Shown: positions 53,459 to 63,226, counted from the stretch's first letter. The stretch is DNA of 64,000 nucleotides from an uncultured Lachnospiraceae bacterium (GCA_902779575.1 CACZBW010000001.1:141355-205354); one strand, 5' to 3'. The notes: generated from the sequence alone by a model not told the origin. Numbers and translations: made by a program.

Positions 53459-54342
53459 TACCTGTCACCTCCGCATTCTCCGCATCCGCCGTGATGGGTC
53501 TTTCCTTCTTTATAGGCAAGGAGCGCTTCGCCCTCCTTCGTGCGGTAAAGGGTCTGCCTCTTCATGGCAAGGTCAAAATCGACCAGATGCCCGTCAAATT
53601 CCGGTCCGTCCACACAGGCGAACTTTACTTCATCTCCGACCATAAGCCGGCAGGCTCCGCACATGCCGGTTCCGTCCACCATAATGGGGTTCATGGATAC
53701 GATCGTTTTGATGCCGTACTTCTTCGTTGTCAGGCAGCAGAATTTCATCATGATCATCGGGCCGATAGCGACGCAGTGATCATAGCTGTGTCCTTCCGCG
53801 ATCAGATCTTCCAGGCATTTCGTGACCATGCCGCTGCGGCCGTAGGAGCCGTCGTCCGTCGTCACATAGACGTTGGCAACTTCGCTCATCTTATCTTCCA
53901 GAATAACCAGGTCCTTTGTCTTGGCGCCGATGATGACATCGCAGGAGATGCCGTTCTCATGCAGCCATTTGGCCTGCGGATAAACCGGAGCCGTGCCTAC
54001 GCCGCCCGCGATAAATATAATATGGAGCTTCTTCAGCTCTTCCACAGACATCTCGCACAGGTCGGAAGGTCTTCCAAGAGGTCCGACAAAATCTTCGAAG
54101 GAATCTCCCGCTTTGCAGTCGAGATACTTCGTTGTACTGACACCGATCGGCTGGAAGACAATCTCGATCGTTCCTTTCTCACGGTCATAATCTGTGATAG
54201 TGAGCGGAATTCTCTCAGCTGTCTCATCCAGCTTCGCGATAACAAACTGGCCGGGCATGCAGCGCGCTGCGACACGGGGTGCCTCAACAATCATCTCGTA
54301 GATGTTGCCGGCGAGGTTTTTCGCTTCCAGAATCTTATACAT
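53458..54342 (-). CDS. nfnA: NfnA-like FAD/NAD-binding subunit (sulfide dehydrogenase/DHOD electron-transfer type)
   Basis: The 294-residue protein has the ferredoxin-reductase layout: an FAD barrel with RIPLTITDY (about 44-52), an NAD site IIFIAGGVGTAPVYPQ (about 108-123) and a [2Fe-2S] Cys set in GTGMCGACRL and FACVDGPEFDGH. The C-terminus ends with HHGGCGECGG, a His/Cys tail whose role is unknown. It pairs with the GltD-like protein that overlaps it by one base. A GGAGG site precedes the ATG and a good promoter is upstream. Confidence 0.87.
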   Translation of the reverse strand: MYKILEAKNLAGNIYEMIVEAPRVAARCMPGQFVIAKLDETAERIPLTITDYDREKGTIEIVFQPIGVSTTKYLDCKAGDSFEDFVGPLGRPSDLCEMSVEELKKLHIIFIAGGVGTAPVYPQAKWLHENGISCDVIIGAKTKDLVILEDKMSEVANVYVTTDDGSYGRSGMVTKCLEDLIAEGHSYDHCVAIGPMIMMKFCCLTTKKYGIKTIVSMNPIMVDGTGMCGACRLMVGDEVKFACVDGPEFDGHLVDFDLAMKRQTLYRTKEGEALLAYKEGKTHHGGCGECGGDR

Positions 54343-54407
54343 GGTGTTTCAACCTCCATCAATTGTGACAAATTATACATTTTCCTCCAGGAAAAACCAT
54401 CCCGACC

Positions 54408-54436
54408 ATTATATGACCGGCATAGCCGAATTTCAA
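54408..54436 (-). promoter_or_regulatory. Promoter of nfnAB
   Basis: On the minus strand TTGAAA (54431-54436) and a perfect TATAAT (54408-54413) are 17 bp apart. The start codon is about 65 bp downstream. No TTGTGA/TTGTTAA-type Rex dyad was found next to it. Confidence 0.7.
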
Positions 54437-54446
54437 GGATTCTGTG

Positions 54447-54478
54447 AAAAAAAAACAGCCGGATGTTGCCGCTTGCTG
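54447..54478 (-). terminator. Terminator after ftsK/spoIIIE
   Basis: On the minus strand a GC-rich bulged stem (54456-54478; CAGC/GCTG plus CGG/CCG) runs into nine consecutive T. It lies right before the nfnAB promoter. Confidence 0.65.
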
Positions 54479-54517
54479 CATTGTTTTTGAGAAAATATGC
54501 ATAAACAGCAAAATCTT

Positions 54518-57500
54518 TCAGTTCTCTTCCAGATAGTTTTCGAACTGCTCTTCCGTCATGATGACTTTTCTGGGCTTCGTGCCCTCATCGGGTCCCACCA
54601 CTCCGGCATCCGAAAGCTGGTCCATGATGCGCGCGGCCCGGTTGAAGCCGATCTTGAACCAGCGCTGCAGCATGCCGATGGACGCCTTGTCCTTCTGGAT
54701 AATGAACCTGCCGGCGTCCGCGAAAAGCTCGTCGACGCCGTCGCCTCCCCCCGAGGAGGAGCCGATGCTGCCGGCTGCCTTCTGAACCTCTGCCATCCGC
54801 TTCTTCATAATCTCCGAACCTGCGGAGGATTCTGCATCAACCCGGATCGAGTCGACCACATCCTGGATCTCTTCATCCGAGACGAAGGCACCCTGCACAC
54901 GGACCGGTTTCTTGTAAGTCTGCGGGGCGAAAAGCATGTCGCCGTTTCCGAGCAGCTTTTCCGCGCCGTTCATGTCCAGAATGGTTCTGGAGTCCGTTCC
55001 CGAGGACACGGAGAAGGCGATCCTGGATGGGATATTCGCCTTGATCAGACCTGTGATGACGTCCACGGAAGGACGCTGGGTCGCGATGACCAGATGGATG
55101 CCGCAGGCTCTCGCAAGCTGTGCAAGGCGGCAGATCGCGTCCTCGACTTCATTGCCGGACACCATCATCAGGTCCGCCAGCTCGTCTACGATGATGACGA
55201 TCTGCGGCATTTTCTTCGGAGCGTCGGCAAGCCCGGCTTCGCGCAGGCTTTCCGCCTTGGCGTTGTATCCCGCCAGATTCCTTACGCCGACTTCAGCGAA
55301 CATCTGATAGCGGCGCGTCATCTCCGCGACGCCCCAGTTCAGGGCTCCCGCAGCTTTTTTCGGGTCGGTCACGACCGGAATGTAGAGATGGGGAATCCCG
55401 TTATAGACCGAAAGTTCCACAACCTTCGGGTCGATCATGAGCATCTTTACGTCCGAAGGATCGGCGTTGTAGATGATCGACATGACCAGGGTGTTGATAA
55501 AGACGGACTTTCCGGAACCGGTCGCACCGGCGATCAGCAGATGCGGCATTTTGGAAATATCCGAGACAACGATCCGTCCGGCGATATCCTTTCCGACCAC
55601 ATATGCAAGCTTCTTGCTGTGGAAGGACCTGAATTCCTGGGAATCGATCAGTTCGCGCAGATAGACCATCGATGTCTCCCTGTTGGGGATCTCGATGCCC
55701 ACCGCAGCTTTTCCGGGGATGGGCGCTTCGATCCGGATATCGGCCGCCGCCATATTCAGCTTGATGTCGTCCGCCAGCCCGGTAATTTTCGAAACCTTTG
55801 TTCCAAGCTCCGGCATGAGCTCATAGCGGGTCACGCTGGGACCGCAGGAAATATTGGTCACCTTTGCGCGGACGCCGAACATGTCAAGCACTTTCACCAG
55901 CCTGGTCGCTGTCTCGCGCAGTTCCTCATCCGACATGCCTCCGCGCTCTCTGGGCGGCTTTTTCAGAAGATCAAGGGAGGGGAATTCATAGGCGATCTCC
56001 TCCTCTTCCGACTCGTTTTCGGCGATCTCGCGGGATACTTTTTCAAGTTCCCTGGCCGTCTCTTTCTTCGTCAGGCCCGCTCCGCTTTCGCTGCCGGATT
56101 TTTCGCCCGAAGCCTGCTGCTCTTTCCCGCTTTTGTCTTTCTGTTCCTTTCCGGCTTTTTTCCGCTTCTGTGAAACACCCGCGCCGCGGATGTCTTCCTC
56201 TGTAATGCCCGGCGCGTCCTCTGTTTCCGCGATCTCCTCCTCCGGCAGGAAATCACCGCTGCCGGCCCCGCGCTGGATCACCAGGTCCGGAGCAAGGGCG
56301 TTCTCCCTTACTGCCGACAGATCCGCGCCGGATTCTCTGTCCTCATCCGAAGCTTTGCGCCCGGACTTCCGGACAGCGCTGTCCTTTGCAGGCAGGCCGC
56401 TTTCCTCCAGATCTGTCACAAAACTGCCGTCTCTGTGCACCACGGTGAACAGATCTCTCCGGGAGGCCCCGGAAGCAGCCTTTCCGCTCCGGGAAGAAAC
56501 AGAAGCAGCGCCTGTAAGAAGGCTGCCGTCCGGCTCACAGCCGCCGGACGCTTCAACCGGTACGCTTTCCGGAGGATCTGAGAGCTCCTGCCCGTTATCC
56601 TGTACGAAAATGACGTCCGCAGGCGTGAGGGCTTTCTTTTTTGCTGCCCGCTTTCGCTCCTGCTTTCCGTTGAACAGATCCGTCGTAAAGAGCGGTTTTT
56701 CATTTTTCTCCGGGGCTTCTGAACCGTCTGCCGGACTATCCTTGCGCAGAACTGAGAAAAATACCGGCGATACCGTGATATCCTCCGCTTCCTCCGCCCG
56801 CCGCTGCGCTTTCTGCGCCCGCTCGGCTTCCATCCTGGCCCTGCGGATCTCATGTTCCGCTTCCCTGCGCTCTCTTCTCTCCTCCCTGAGTTCCTCGCTT
56901 CTTGCCCGGTGCTGCTCGAAAGCGCCGCGGCCTTTGCGTCCTGTATCGACAAAAAGCGACTTCTGTGTGAGAAGCGCTCCGAGGATGAACAGGGCGATGA
57001 ACAGGACGATGTAAGTCCCGATCACCCCGACCGTCGGACAGAAAAACAGAACGAGCGCTCCTCCGACAGCCCCTCCTCCGCTGTGGTAGGCTTTGCCCAC
57101 CTCAAAATATTCCCGGAGTGAGTGCAGCTCTTTATTCGGAATCAGAACCAGCTGAAGGATCCCGCAGACGATCAGATAAAGACCTGCCGCGGAAAGGCTG
57201 CGGATCAGCGCGATCCTGCTGCCCCGGTTGATCATCAGAAATAAAGTCAGAAAGAAGATCAGGAAGGGGAAAGCGTAAGCGCTGCTCCCGAACAGGCCGA
57301 ACAGGAGGTCCGCCAGAGCGCCTCCCAGTTTCCCGCCATAGCCGATCAGGCTGATAAAAATAAGAACAGCAAATGCAAGCAGAAGCCAGCAGAAGACTTC
57401 CATCCCCATGAGAGGATTGCCCGTATTCGCAGAAGCTGCCGCAGCAGAGGAAGAACTTCTCTTCGCTGTTTTCTGTTTTGCCTTTTTGCTGTTCCCGCCC

Positions 57501-57607
57501 GTACTGCTTCTGCGCGCAGTCTTCTTCCGGGCGGCGGCAGTTTTTGAAGACGTGCTCCGCCCTGATGCTCCGCGCACTGAAGCGGACGCAGTTTTTTTCT
57601 TTGCCAT
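54518..57607 (-). CDS. FtsK/SpoIIIE-family DNA translocase
   Basis: The 1029-residue protein pumps DNA through closing septa. It has a basic Ala/Lys/Ser-rich N-terminus (~65 residues), four to five membrane segments (about 70-215), a long charged linker (about 220-530), a RecA-like motor with Walker A GATGSGKSVFIN near 705 and VIVDELADLMM (Walker B), and the C-terminal gamma winged helix (about 965-1029) that reads chromosome polarity signals. The linker is longer than in Bacillus SpoIIIE (787 residues total). One translocase can serve both division and sporulation; no sporulation genes are seen nearby. Confidence 0.94.
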   Translation of the reverse strand: MAKKKTASASVRGASGRSTSSKTAAARKKTARRSSTGGNSKKAKQKTAKRSSSSAAAASANTGNPLMGMEVFCWLLLAFAVLIFISLIGYGGKLGGALADLLFGLFGSSAYAFPFLIFFLTLFLMINRGSRIALIRSLSAAGLYLIVCGILQLVLIPNKELHSLREYFEVGKAYHSGGGAVGGALVLFFCPTVGVIGTYIVLFIALFILGALLTQKSLFVDTGRKGRGAFEQHRARSEELREERRERREAEHEIRRARMEAERAQKAQRRAEEAEDITVSPVFFSVLRKDSPADGSEAPEKNEKPLFTTDLFNGKQERKRAAKKKALTPADVIFVQDNGQELSDPPESVPVEASGGCEPDGSLLTGAASVSSRSGKAASGASRRDLFTVVHRDGSFVTDLEESGLPAKDSAVRKSGRKASDEDRESGADLSAVRENALAPDLVIQRGAGSGDFLPEEEIAETEDAPGITEEDIRGAGVSQKRKKAGKEQKDKSGKEQQASGEKSGSESGAGLTKKETARELEKVSREIAENESEEEEIAYEFPSLDLLKKPPRERGGMSDEELRETATRLVKVLDMFGVRAKVTNISCGPSVTRYELMPELGTKVSKITGLADDIKLNMAAADIRIEAPIPGKAAVGIEIPNRETSMVYLRELIDSQEFRSFHSKKLAYVVGKDIAGRIVVSDISKMPHLLIAGATGSGKSVFINTLVMSIIYNADPSDVKMLMIDPKVVELSVYNGIPHLYIPVVTDPKKAAGALNWGVAEMTRRYQMFAEVGVRNLAGYNAKAESLREAGLADAPKKMPQIVIIVDELADLMMVSGNEVEDAICRLAQLARACGIHLVIATQRPSVDVITGLIKANIPSRIAFSVSSGTDSRTILDMNGAEKLLGNGDMLFAPQTYKKPVRVQGAFVSDEEIQDVVDSIRVDAESSAGSEIMKKRMAEVQKAAGSIGSSSGGGDGVDELFADAGRFIIQKDKASIGMLQRWFKIGFNRAARIMDQLSDAGVVGPDEGTKPRKVIMTEEQFENYLEEN

Positions 57608-57790
57608 CTGTTACCCCTTACCCTTATCTGAAAAAATCATCGGAAGGACGGACCCGCATCTTCCGGCAGCGGGGGCCTTCCGCATTTCCTGCCTTTTCCC
57701 TCCCCTGCGGAAAACGGCAGACGCCCGGGAAACAGGAAAAACGGATGCATCCGCAATTCCCTGCATCCTACCGGTCATCCGGCAGCGCTG

Positions 57791-58663
57791 TTATTTCAGG
57801 AAAAAGTGTCCCGCAATGGCAAGAATGCCCACTGCAAAACAATAATAACCGAAGTAGCGCATCTTTCTGCCCCGGACGATCCGGAGCAGGAAGCGGATCG
57901 AGATATACCCCACAACCGCCGCGGCAATCATGCCGGCGGCATAGCTTCCGATCATGGCGCCCGTCAGAGTTTCCGAACCGATGTCGCTGATCTCCAGGAG
58001 CGCCGCTCCCAGAATGGCCGGGATGGAGAGGATGAAGGAATATTTGACCGCGAACTTCCGGTCCAGACCGCAGAAAGTGCAGGCCGAGATCGTAGTCCCG
58101 GAGCGGGAAAGGCCCGGCAGCGTCGCAAATCCCTGCGCGACGCCGATCAGAATGCCCTCTCCCCAGCTGACATCCTTCGGAATCTTCCAGCAGTTCTCAA
58201 CGCGGTCAGAAAGAAAGAGAAGAAGGCCTGTGATCAGAAGACAGATTCCCGGGACAATCAGAGTCGCGGAAGCGTCCCGGATCAGCTTTTCCCCCGCAAA
58301 ACCGATAATCGCGGTCGGAATCGTGGATACGATAATCAGGACTACAAATTTACGGTAATTGGTCCGGATAATATGCCGGTAGGAAGGTTCTTCCTTTCCT
58401 TTTTTCAGAAAAGCGGAAAGATTATGGATCAGATCTCCCAGCATATGTACGGCTTCCACGATCAGCTTGCAGATATCTTTCCAGTAGACAAGGAAAACCA
58501 CAAGCAGGGTTCCGATATGCAGAAGCACGTCGAACAGCACGCTGTTGCCTGTGTCAATATGGAATATATTCTGGAAAATCGTCAGATGGCCGGAACTGGA
58601 TACGGGAAGAAATTCCGTAAGTCCCTGGACCAGTCCGAGGAAAACAGCCTGTAAAACGGACAT
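57791..58663 (-). CDS. uppP: Undecaprenyl-diphosphate phosphatase UppP
   Basis: UppP (BacA) removes a phosphate from undecaprenyl diphosphate to recycle the lipid carrier for wall synthesis and gives bacitracin tolerance. The 290-residue protein has eight or so membrane segments and the two signature regions LTEFLPVSSSGHL (15-27) and LPGLSRSGTTIS (about 183-194). A GAGGGTGAT site precedes the ATG, which lies only about 17 bp after the T-rich tail of a terminator. Confidence 0.95.
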   Translation of the reverse strand: MSVLQAVFLGLVQGLTEFLPVSSSGHLTIFQNIFHIDTGNSVLFDVLLHIGTLLVVFLVYWKDICKLIVEAVHMLGDLIHNLSAFLKKGKEEPSYRHIIRTNYRKFVVLIIVSTIPTAIIGFAGEKLIRDASATLIVPGICLLITGLLLFLSDRVENCWKIPKDVSWGEGILIGVAQGFATLPGLSRSGTTISACTFCGLDRKFAVKYSFILSIPAILGAALLEISDIGSETLTGAMIGSYAAGMIAAAVVGYISIRFLLRIVRGRKMRYFGYYCFAVGILAIAGHFFLK

Positions 58664-58680
58664 AATATCACCCTCTGAAA

Positions 58681-58719
58681 AATAAAAATAAAAACACCGC
58701 GGGAGGACCGGCCTCCCGC
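58681..58719 (-). terminator. Terminator immediately before uppP
   Basis: On the minus strand a perfect 8 bp stem (58712-58719 with 58699-58706) and 5 nt loop run into TTTTTATTTTTATTTTT. It follows the CFI-box gene, but it also sits just before the uppP ribosome binding site, so it could act as an attenuator. Confidence 0.8.
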
Positions 58720-58779
58720 TGTTATCTGAACCAGTTTCTGAAATATAAAGCGCCTGCCTGATATCCCGGCGTTTTTCCG

Positions 58780-59577
58780 TCAGATATCTCTGCCATTCGG
58801 ATACAGATAGAAATACCGCTCCTTAAGCACGCTTACCATCTCTTCATAGCGGACCTTACATTCGTTCATCCTGCCGTCCTCAATCATGCGGATACAGGGA
58901 TCAATATAGCTTTCCCAGATCCAGTGGTAGATGGCGGATGCGTCGGACCGTTTTGAAATATGCTTCACAATGGTCGGCGCGACGTCATAATAGCTGCGGA
59001 TCAGTTCGCTGCCGTTCTCCAGCTTCGCCAGATAGCCGTCCCTGTAATCCCTCAGCAGGTTCAGCTCATAACAGTCGTCGCTCCTGCCCAGTTCCGCGCA
59101 GGCCGCGGTCGTGATATAGCACCATTTCCTGTGGAAACCCTGCTCGATCGTCTCGTAGGGCGCCGCGGACAGATTCGACTTCGGAAATGCTTCCTTCCAC
59201 GAAGCAAGAATATGGTCGACAAGGGGTTTCGTCGATTCTCCCTTGTACTGCAGCAGGGCCGGAAAAACATACCCCGCCATCATAAGGGAAAGGTTGATAT
59301 TCACCTGTTCCTTCTTCCTCTTCGGACTCTCCTCAAGGATCTGCCGGGCGGACCGGGCCACTGCGGACGCCATATTCCCCAGCATGGTATCGGGTTCCTT
59401 CACGCTCAGGTACAGCTTCTCCACCGCATCAAGAGCCGGTACGACCGACCGGTAATACTCCATGAAGTTTTTGCTGTAAGAAGCCCGTGAAAAAGAAGCG
59501 ATATACTTTTCATGTTCGCCGAGAAGGGCAGACATCCCTTCCATGGCAAGCTCATAATCATTCATAACGGATTCCAT
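58780..59577 (-). CDS. CFI-box-CTERM domain protein
   Basis: The 265-residue protein is mostly helical. The motif CYITTAAC (153-160), followed by a third Cys at 169 and LLRDYRDGYL (174-183), is the CFI-box-CTERM domain, seen in many bacterial proteins; the function is unknown, and the Cys residues could bind metal. No signal peptide or membrane segment is visible. It comes after yebC in transcription order. ATG 59565 is a possible alternative start. Confidence 0.78.
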   Translation of the reverse strand: MESVMNDYELAMEGMSALLGEHEKYIASFSRASYSKNFMEYYRSVVPALDAVEKLYLSVKEPDTMLGNMASAVARSARQILEESPKRKKEQVNINLSLMMAGYVFPALLQYKGESTKPLVDHILASWKEAFPKSNLSAAPYETIEQGFHRKWCYITTAACAELGRSDDCYELNLLRDYRDGYLAKLENGSELIRSYYDVAPTIVKHISKRSDASAIYHWIWESYIDPCIRMIEDGRMNECKVRYEEMVSVLKERYFYLYPNGRDI

Positions 59578-59676
59578 TCTTTCTGCCGCGCTTTATCCGG
59601 ACGCACAGCCCTGATCAGGCGGCCGTCCGCATGAGATCTGCGCATTCTGTCCCTGTGCATCTCTCAGTTCCGCGCA

Positions 59677-60417
59677 TCAGTCTTCGTCTGACTCCTGCAG
59701 ATTGGTATAGACGGCCTGTACATCGTCGTCATCATCCAGCAGGTCCAGCGTGCGGTTCAGCTGCTTGATGTCGCTTTCATCCGTCAGCGTCACATAGGTC
59801 TGCGGAATCATGGTGATATCGGCGGAAGCCATGCTGATTCCCTGCTCTTCCAGATTCTGGCGCACCTGCGAGAAGCTGTCCGGATCCGTAAGAATCTCGA
59901 AAGAATCCTCTTCCTCTTTAAAATCCTCGGCTCCGGCGTCCAGTGCCAGCATCATGAGATCGTCGGCATCCATGTCGCACTCTTCCTTGTCGATGACGAT
60001 CTGCCCTTTCTTATCAAACATGAAGGAGACGCATCCGGGCGTTCCGATATTCCCGGATCCCTTGGAAAATGCGCTTCTGACATTGGCGGAAGTGCGGTTC
60101 CGGTTGTCGGTCAGGGCTTCCACGATGATCGCGATGCCGCTCGGGCCGTACCCTTCGTAGGTAACCTGTTCATAATTGACGGCGTCAGCGTCGCCTGCCG
60201 CTTTTTTGATACCGCGTTCAATCGTATCATTGGGCATGTTGTTGGACTTTGCCTTGGCGATGACGTCACGCAGCTTTGAGTTGTTGGCCGGGTCCGGTCC
60301 GCCTTCATTTACGGCGATGGCGATCTCACGTCCGATGATGGTGAAGATCTTTCCCTTGGCGGCGTCATTGCGCTCTTTTTTGTGCTTGATATTGGCAAAT
60401 TTGGAATGTCCTGACAT
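59677..60417 (-). CDS. YebC/PmpR-family protein
   Basis: The 246-residue protein has the TACO1/YebC fold. It begins MSGHSKFANIKHKK, the family signature, followed by ITIIGREIAIAV-like and NMPNDTIERGIKKAAG. YebC proteins were described as transcription regulators and more recently as factors that ease ribosome stalling at proline stretches. ATG 60417 with GAAGGAGAAAAGG upstream is the best start. The C-terminus is very acidic. Length is normal. Confidence 0.95.
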   Translation of the reverse strand: MSGHSKFANIKHKKERNDAAKGKIFTIIGREIAIAVNEGGPDPANNSKLRDVIAKAKSNNMPNDTIERGIKKAAGDADAVNYEQVTYEGYGPSGIAIIVEALTDNRNRTSANVRSAFSKGSGNIGTPGCVSFMFDKKGQIVIDKEECDMDADDLMMLALDAGAEDFKEEEDSFEILTDPDSFSQVRQNLEEQGISMASADITMIPQTYVTLTDESDIKQLNRTLDLLDDDDDVQAVYTNLQESDED

Positions 60418-60526
60418 AACCTTTTCTCCTTCTTCTTTCATTTACTGTCTGCCTGCTTTCAGGCTGCATGGGGATCGCTTCTTCCGGTCCGCTGCCTGAG
60501 GCAGGATCGTGTCCGCTGTCTTCCGC

Positions 60527-61813
60527 TCAGCCTTCTTCTTCCCGCGGACTGAGTCTTTCAGCCTGGGCCCACTGAATCATGCTCCCCTCGAGGGACAGAA
60601 TCCGGAAGCGGTATCCGGTATCCGGATCCTCAATAACTGCGGAGCGGTCCTCCTCTCCCGGAATATGGTTCAGTTTCGCCGTGAGATAGCCGCTGAGCGT
60701 GTCAAAATCCTCCGGAAAGACAGTGCCCAGGGCCTCCCCCGCCTCCTCCGGGGAAAGCATGCCGTTCAGCTTCCAGCTTCCCTCCCAGGCGGGAATAATC
60801 ATCTTCTCCTGACGATCATATTCGTCAAATATATTTCCTACGATCTCCTCCAGAATATCCTCCATCGTCACAAGACCGGAGGTCTCCCCGTATTCGTCGA
60901 CGACGATGGCCATCTGGACCTGCGTCTTCTGCATGCTGCGGAAGAGGTCGTCGATTCTGCGGGTCTCGGGTATAAATTTCACTTCCCTGAGAAGATCCGG
61001 AATATCTTTTATATACCAGATATTATAGGTTTCCTGCATATGAAAGCGCATCGCGTCCTTCAGGTACAGGGCACCTGTGATATTGTCAATGTTTCCTTCG
61101 TAGACAGGAAAACGGGAATTCGGCGCGTCCGCCATAAAGCGGATGGCGTCGTCCAGCCTCGTGCTTCCCTCAATCGCCGTAATCTGCGACCTGTGGGTCA
61201 TGATATCCTGAGCCTGCTTGTCGTCAAACTCAAAGATATTCTGGATCATCTCCGCCTCGTCCTCATCCAGGACGCCCTGTTCATGTCCCTCATTGACCAT
61301 GGACAGGATCTCGTCTTCTGTGACGGCGTCCTCCAGGCTGGCTGCATTTACGCCGAAAATCCGTGCCAGCAGAAAAGCTGCCAGATTCAGGGCGGCTGTA
61401 AACGGACTGCTCAGAGCCATCAGAAAAGCTGCAAAGGGCAGGAGTCTCACTGCGAACGCCTTCTCCCATCTGCGGGCCAGAAGATCCGGGAGTACTCTGC
61501 ACAGGATATAGAACAGCGCCGCCAGTACAGCCGCAGCAGCCGCTGTCCGGACAGTTCCCCTGAAAAGTCCCGTAATCAGGACGGCAGAAAGCACCGCCGC
61601 CAGAATCTCCCAGAACCAGAGCGAATACCGGATTTTCTCCGGATCTTCCTTCAGGGCAAGAATCTTTGCCGCGGCTTTCCCCTTCAGCCCTTCCTCTTCC
61701 TCCAGTTCACTGTTCTGCACGTTTTCGCAGGCAGTACAGAAAGCCTCCAGCACAAAGACAGCTGCAGCAAGCACAAAGAGAGCGATCCATATCAGCGGGT
61801 CCGCACTGTCCAT
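60527..61813 (-). CDS. CNNM/CorC-family membrane protein with CBS domains (hemolysin-like)
   Basis: The 428-residue protein has a DUF21 membrane domain (about 1-180, with three to four hydrophobic segments), two CBS domains (about 200-320, beginning DIMTHRSQITAIEG) and a C-terminal CorC/HlyC domain with VVDEYGETSGLVTMEDILEE near 290. Such proteins export magnesium or protect against excess divalent metals. The old name hemolysin is misleading. It has its own promoter in the 197 bp gap after alr. Confidence 0.92.
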   Translation of the reverse strand: MDSADPLIWIALFVLAAAVFVLEAFCTACENVQNSELEEEEGLKGKAAAKILALKEDPEKIRYSLWFWEILAAVLSAVLITGLFRGTVRTAAAAAVLAALFYILCRVLPDLLARRWEKAFAVRLLPFAAFLMALSSPFTAALNLAAFLLARIFGVNAASLEDAVTEDEILSMVNEGHEQGVLDEDEAEMIQNIFEFDDKQAQDIMTHRSQITAIEGSTRLDDAIRFMADAPNSRFPVYEGNIDNITGALYLKDAMRFHMQETYNIWYIKDIPDLLREVKFIPETRRIDDLFRSMQKTQVQMAIVVDEYGETSGLVTMEDILEEIVGNIFDEYDRQEKMIIPAWEGSWKLNGMLSPEEAGEALGTVFPEDFDTLSGYLTAKLNHIPGEEDRSAVIEDPDTGYRFRILSLEGSMIQWAQAERLSPREEEG

Positions 61814-61929
61814 ATCTGCTTATCCATTCCTTTCCATATCCTCCGGCCGGCAGGCTGCGGGTCCGGGGCTCTTATCTCAGATCGCGGCTGCGCGGCGAAA
61901 AAACGGTTCCGTCCGCACACACATCGACA

Positions 61930-61958
61930 AATATATCAATTATCAGCCGGTTCGTCAA
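61930..61958 (-). promoter_or_regulatory. Promoter of the CNNM gene
   Basis: On the minus strand TTGACG (61953-61958) and TATATT (61930-61935) are 17 bp apart, each with one mismatch. The leader to the ATG is about 110 nt; I see no known metal riboswitch in it. Confidence 0.65.
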
Positions 61959-62010
61959 CCGCCCGGCCGAAGATGCAGAATGCGGCGTTCCGTGCCCCGG
62001 CAGGGAAGCT

Positions 62011-63147
62011 TCAGTCCGGATCACAGACATAAACTCTGGGAACCCGCGGGGTAATGTCGCAGACAAATTCATAGGGGAAACGGCCGCTGAGCCGTCCCAG
62101 CTCGTCCACCGTGATCTCTTCCGCGCCGTCGCGCCCTAAAAGCGTCACTTCGTCAAACTCCTCCGCCTCGATCCCGGTCACGTCGACCATCAGCTGATCC
62201 ATGCAGACCCGGCCGACAATCGGGGCCCTGTGCCCGCGGATCAGGACGTCCGCTTTGTTTGAAAGGAGCCTCGGATATCCGTCCCCGTAACCGACCGGAA
62301 CCGTCGCGATCCGGGACGGACGGGAGGTCACGAAAGTGCCTCCGTAACTTACAGGGAACCCTTCCGGCACTTCCTTAATATAAGTGATCCGGCTCTTCAG
62401 GGCCATGACAGGTCTTAAATCAAGCTTTGTGCGGTCCACCTCGTCCGAGGGATAGATCCCGTAGATCGTGATCCCTGCCCGGACCGCGTCCAGATGGAAG
62501 CGGGGGAGCTCCATAATGCAGGCGCTGTTTGAGATATGCCTGATCTCCGGCTCCACGCCCCTCTCCTTCAGCAGATCGCAGAAGCGCATGTAACGGCGGA
62601 ACTGGAGCATCGCACTCTCTTTATCCGCCTCATCTGCCCTGGCAAAATGTGTGAACAGGCCTTCTATCCTGAGATTCTCAAGCGCGGCAATCGCGGCCGC
62701 CGTGTCTGCGCTCTCCTCATCCGGCTGCAGTCCGATCCTCCCCATTCCTGTATCCACGGCGATATGGACAGGAGCGATAACTCCTGCTTTCCCGGCGGCT
62801 TCGCTGAGCTGCCTGGCCATGGAAAGCTTGAAGACCGCAGGTCTGAGACCCTGTGTCACGATCGTTTCGTAATCTTCCGGGAATGTAAATCCGAGGATCA
62901 GGATCGGTTTCCGGATGCCTGCAAGGCGCAGCCGGACTCCTTCCTCAACTGTGGCTACCGCAAATCCCCAGATATAGTCATAATCCTCGACTAGACGCGC
63001 GATCTTTTCCGCTCCGTGCCCGTAAGCATCTGTCTTCACAACAGCAATCATGCGCACGCCGTCTTTCAGGTTCGCGCGCATGGATCTGAAATTATGCTCC
63101 ACGGCGCTGAGACTGATTTCCGCACAGACCCTGGAATGTTTTTCCAT
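62011..63147 (-). CDS. alr: Alanine racemase
   Basis: Alr makes D-alanine for peptidoglycan using PLP. The 378-residue protein has the PLP lysine Lys38 in VVKTDAYGHG, AVDTGMGRIG near 130-139, and the second-domain catalytic Tyr in VSYGGTFVTSR. Length matches the family. It follows rex by 80 bp and probably shares its transcript. Confidence 0.96.
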   Translation of the reverse strand: MEKHSRVCAEISLSAVEHNFRSMRANLKDGVRMIAVVKTDAYGHGAEKIARLVEDYDYIWGFAVATVEEGVRLRLAGIRKPILILGFTFPEDYETIVTQGLRPAVFKLSMARQLSEAAGKAGVIAPVHIAVDTGMGRIGLQPDEESADTAAAIAALENLRIEGLFTHFARADEADKESAMLQFRRYMRFCDLLKERGVEPEIRHISNSACIMELPRFHLDAVRAGITIYGIYPSDEVDRTKLDLRPVMALKSRITYIKEVPEGFPVSYGGTFVTSRPSRIATVPVGYGDGYPRLLSNKADVLIRGHRAPIVGRVCMDQLMVDVTGIEAEEFDEVTLLGRDGAEEITVDELGRLSGRFPYEFVCDITPRVPRVYVCDPD

Positions 63148-63226
63148 CTTTTCTTTTCCTCTTTTACTCTTTTTTATACCGGCAATCTGCTGCCTTCCCA
63201 GACTTTCTCTGCGGGAAAATCCGGTT

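Noticed and set aside
54447-54455. A9 tract as a phase-variation site
   Set aside because: It is outside any gene and follows a GC-rich stem on the minus strand, so it fits the T-tail of a terminator.
54343-54520. Rex operator controlling nfnAB
   Set aside because: I searched the gap for a TTGTTAA/TTAACAA or TTGTGAA/TTCACAA type dyad and found only partial matches, which overlap the terminator.
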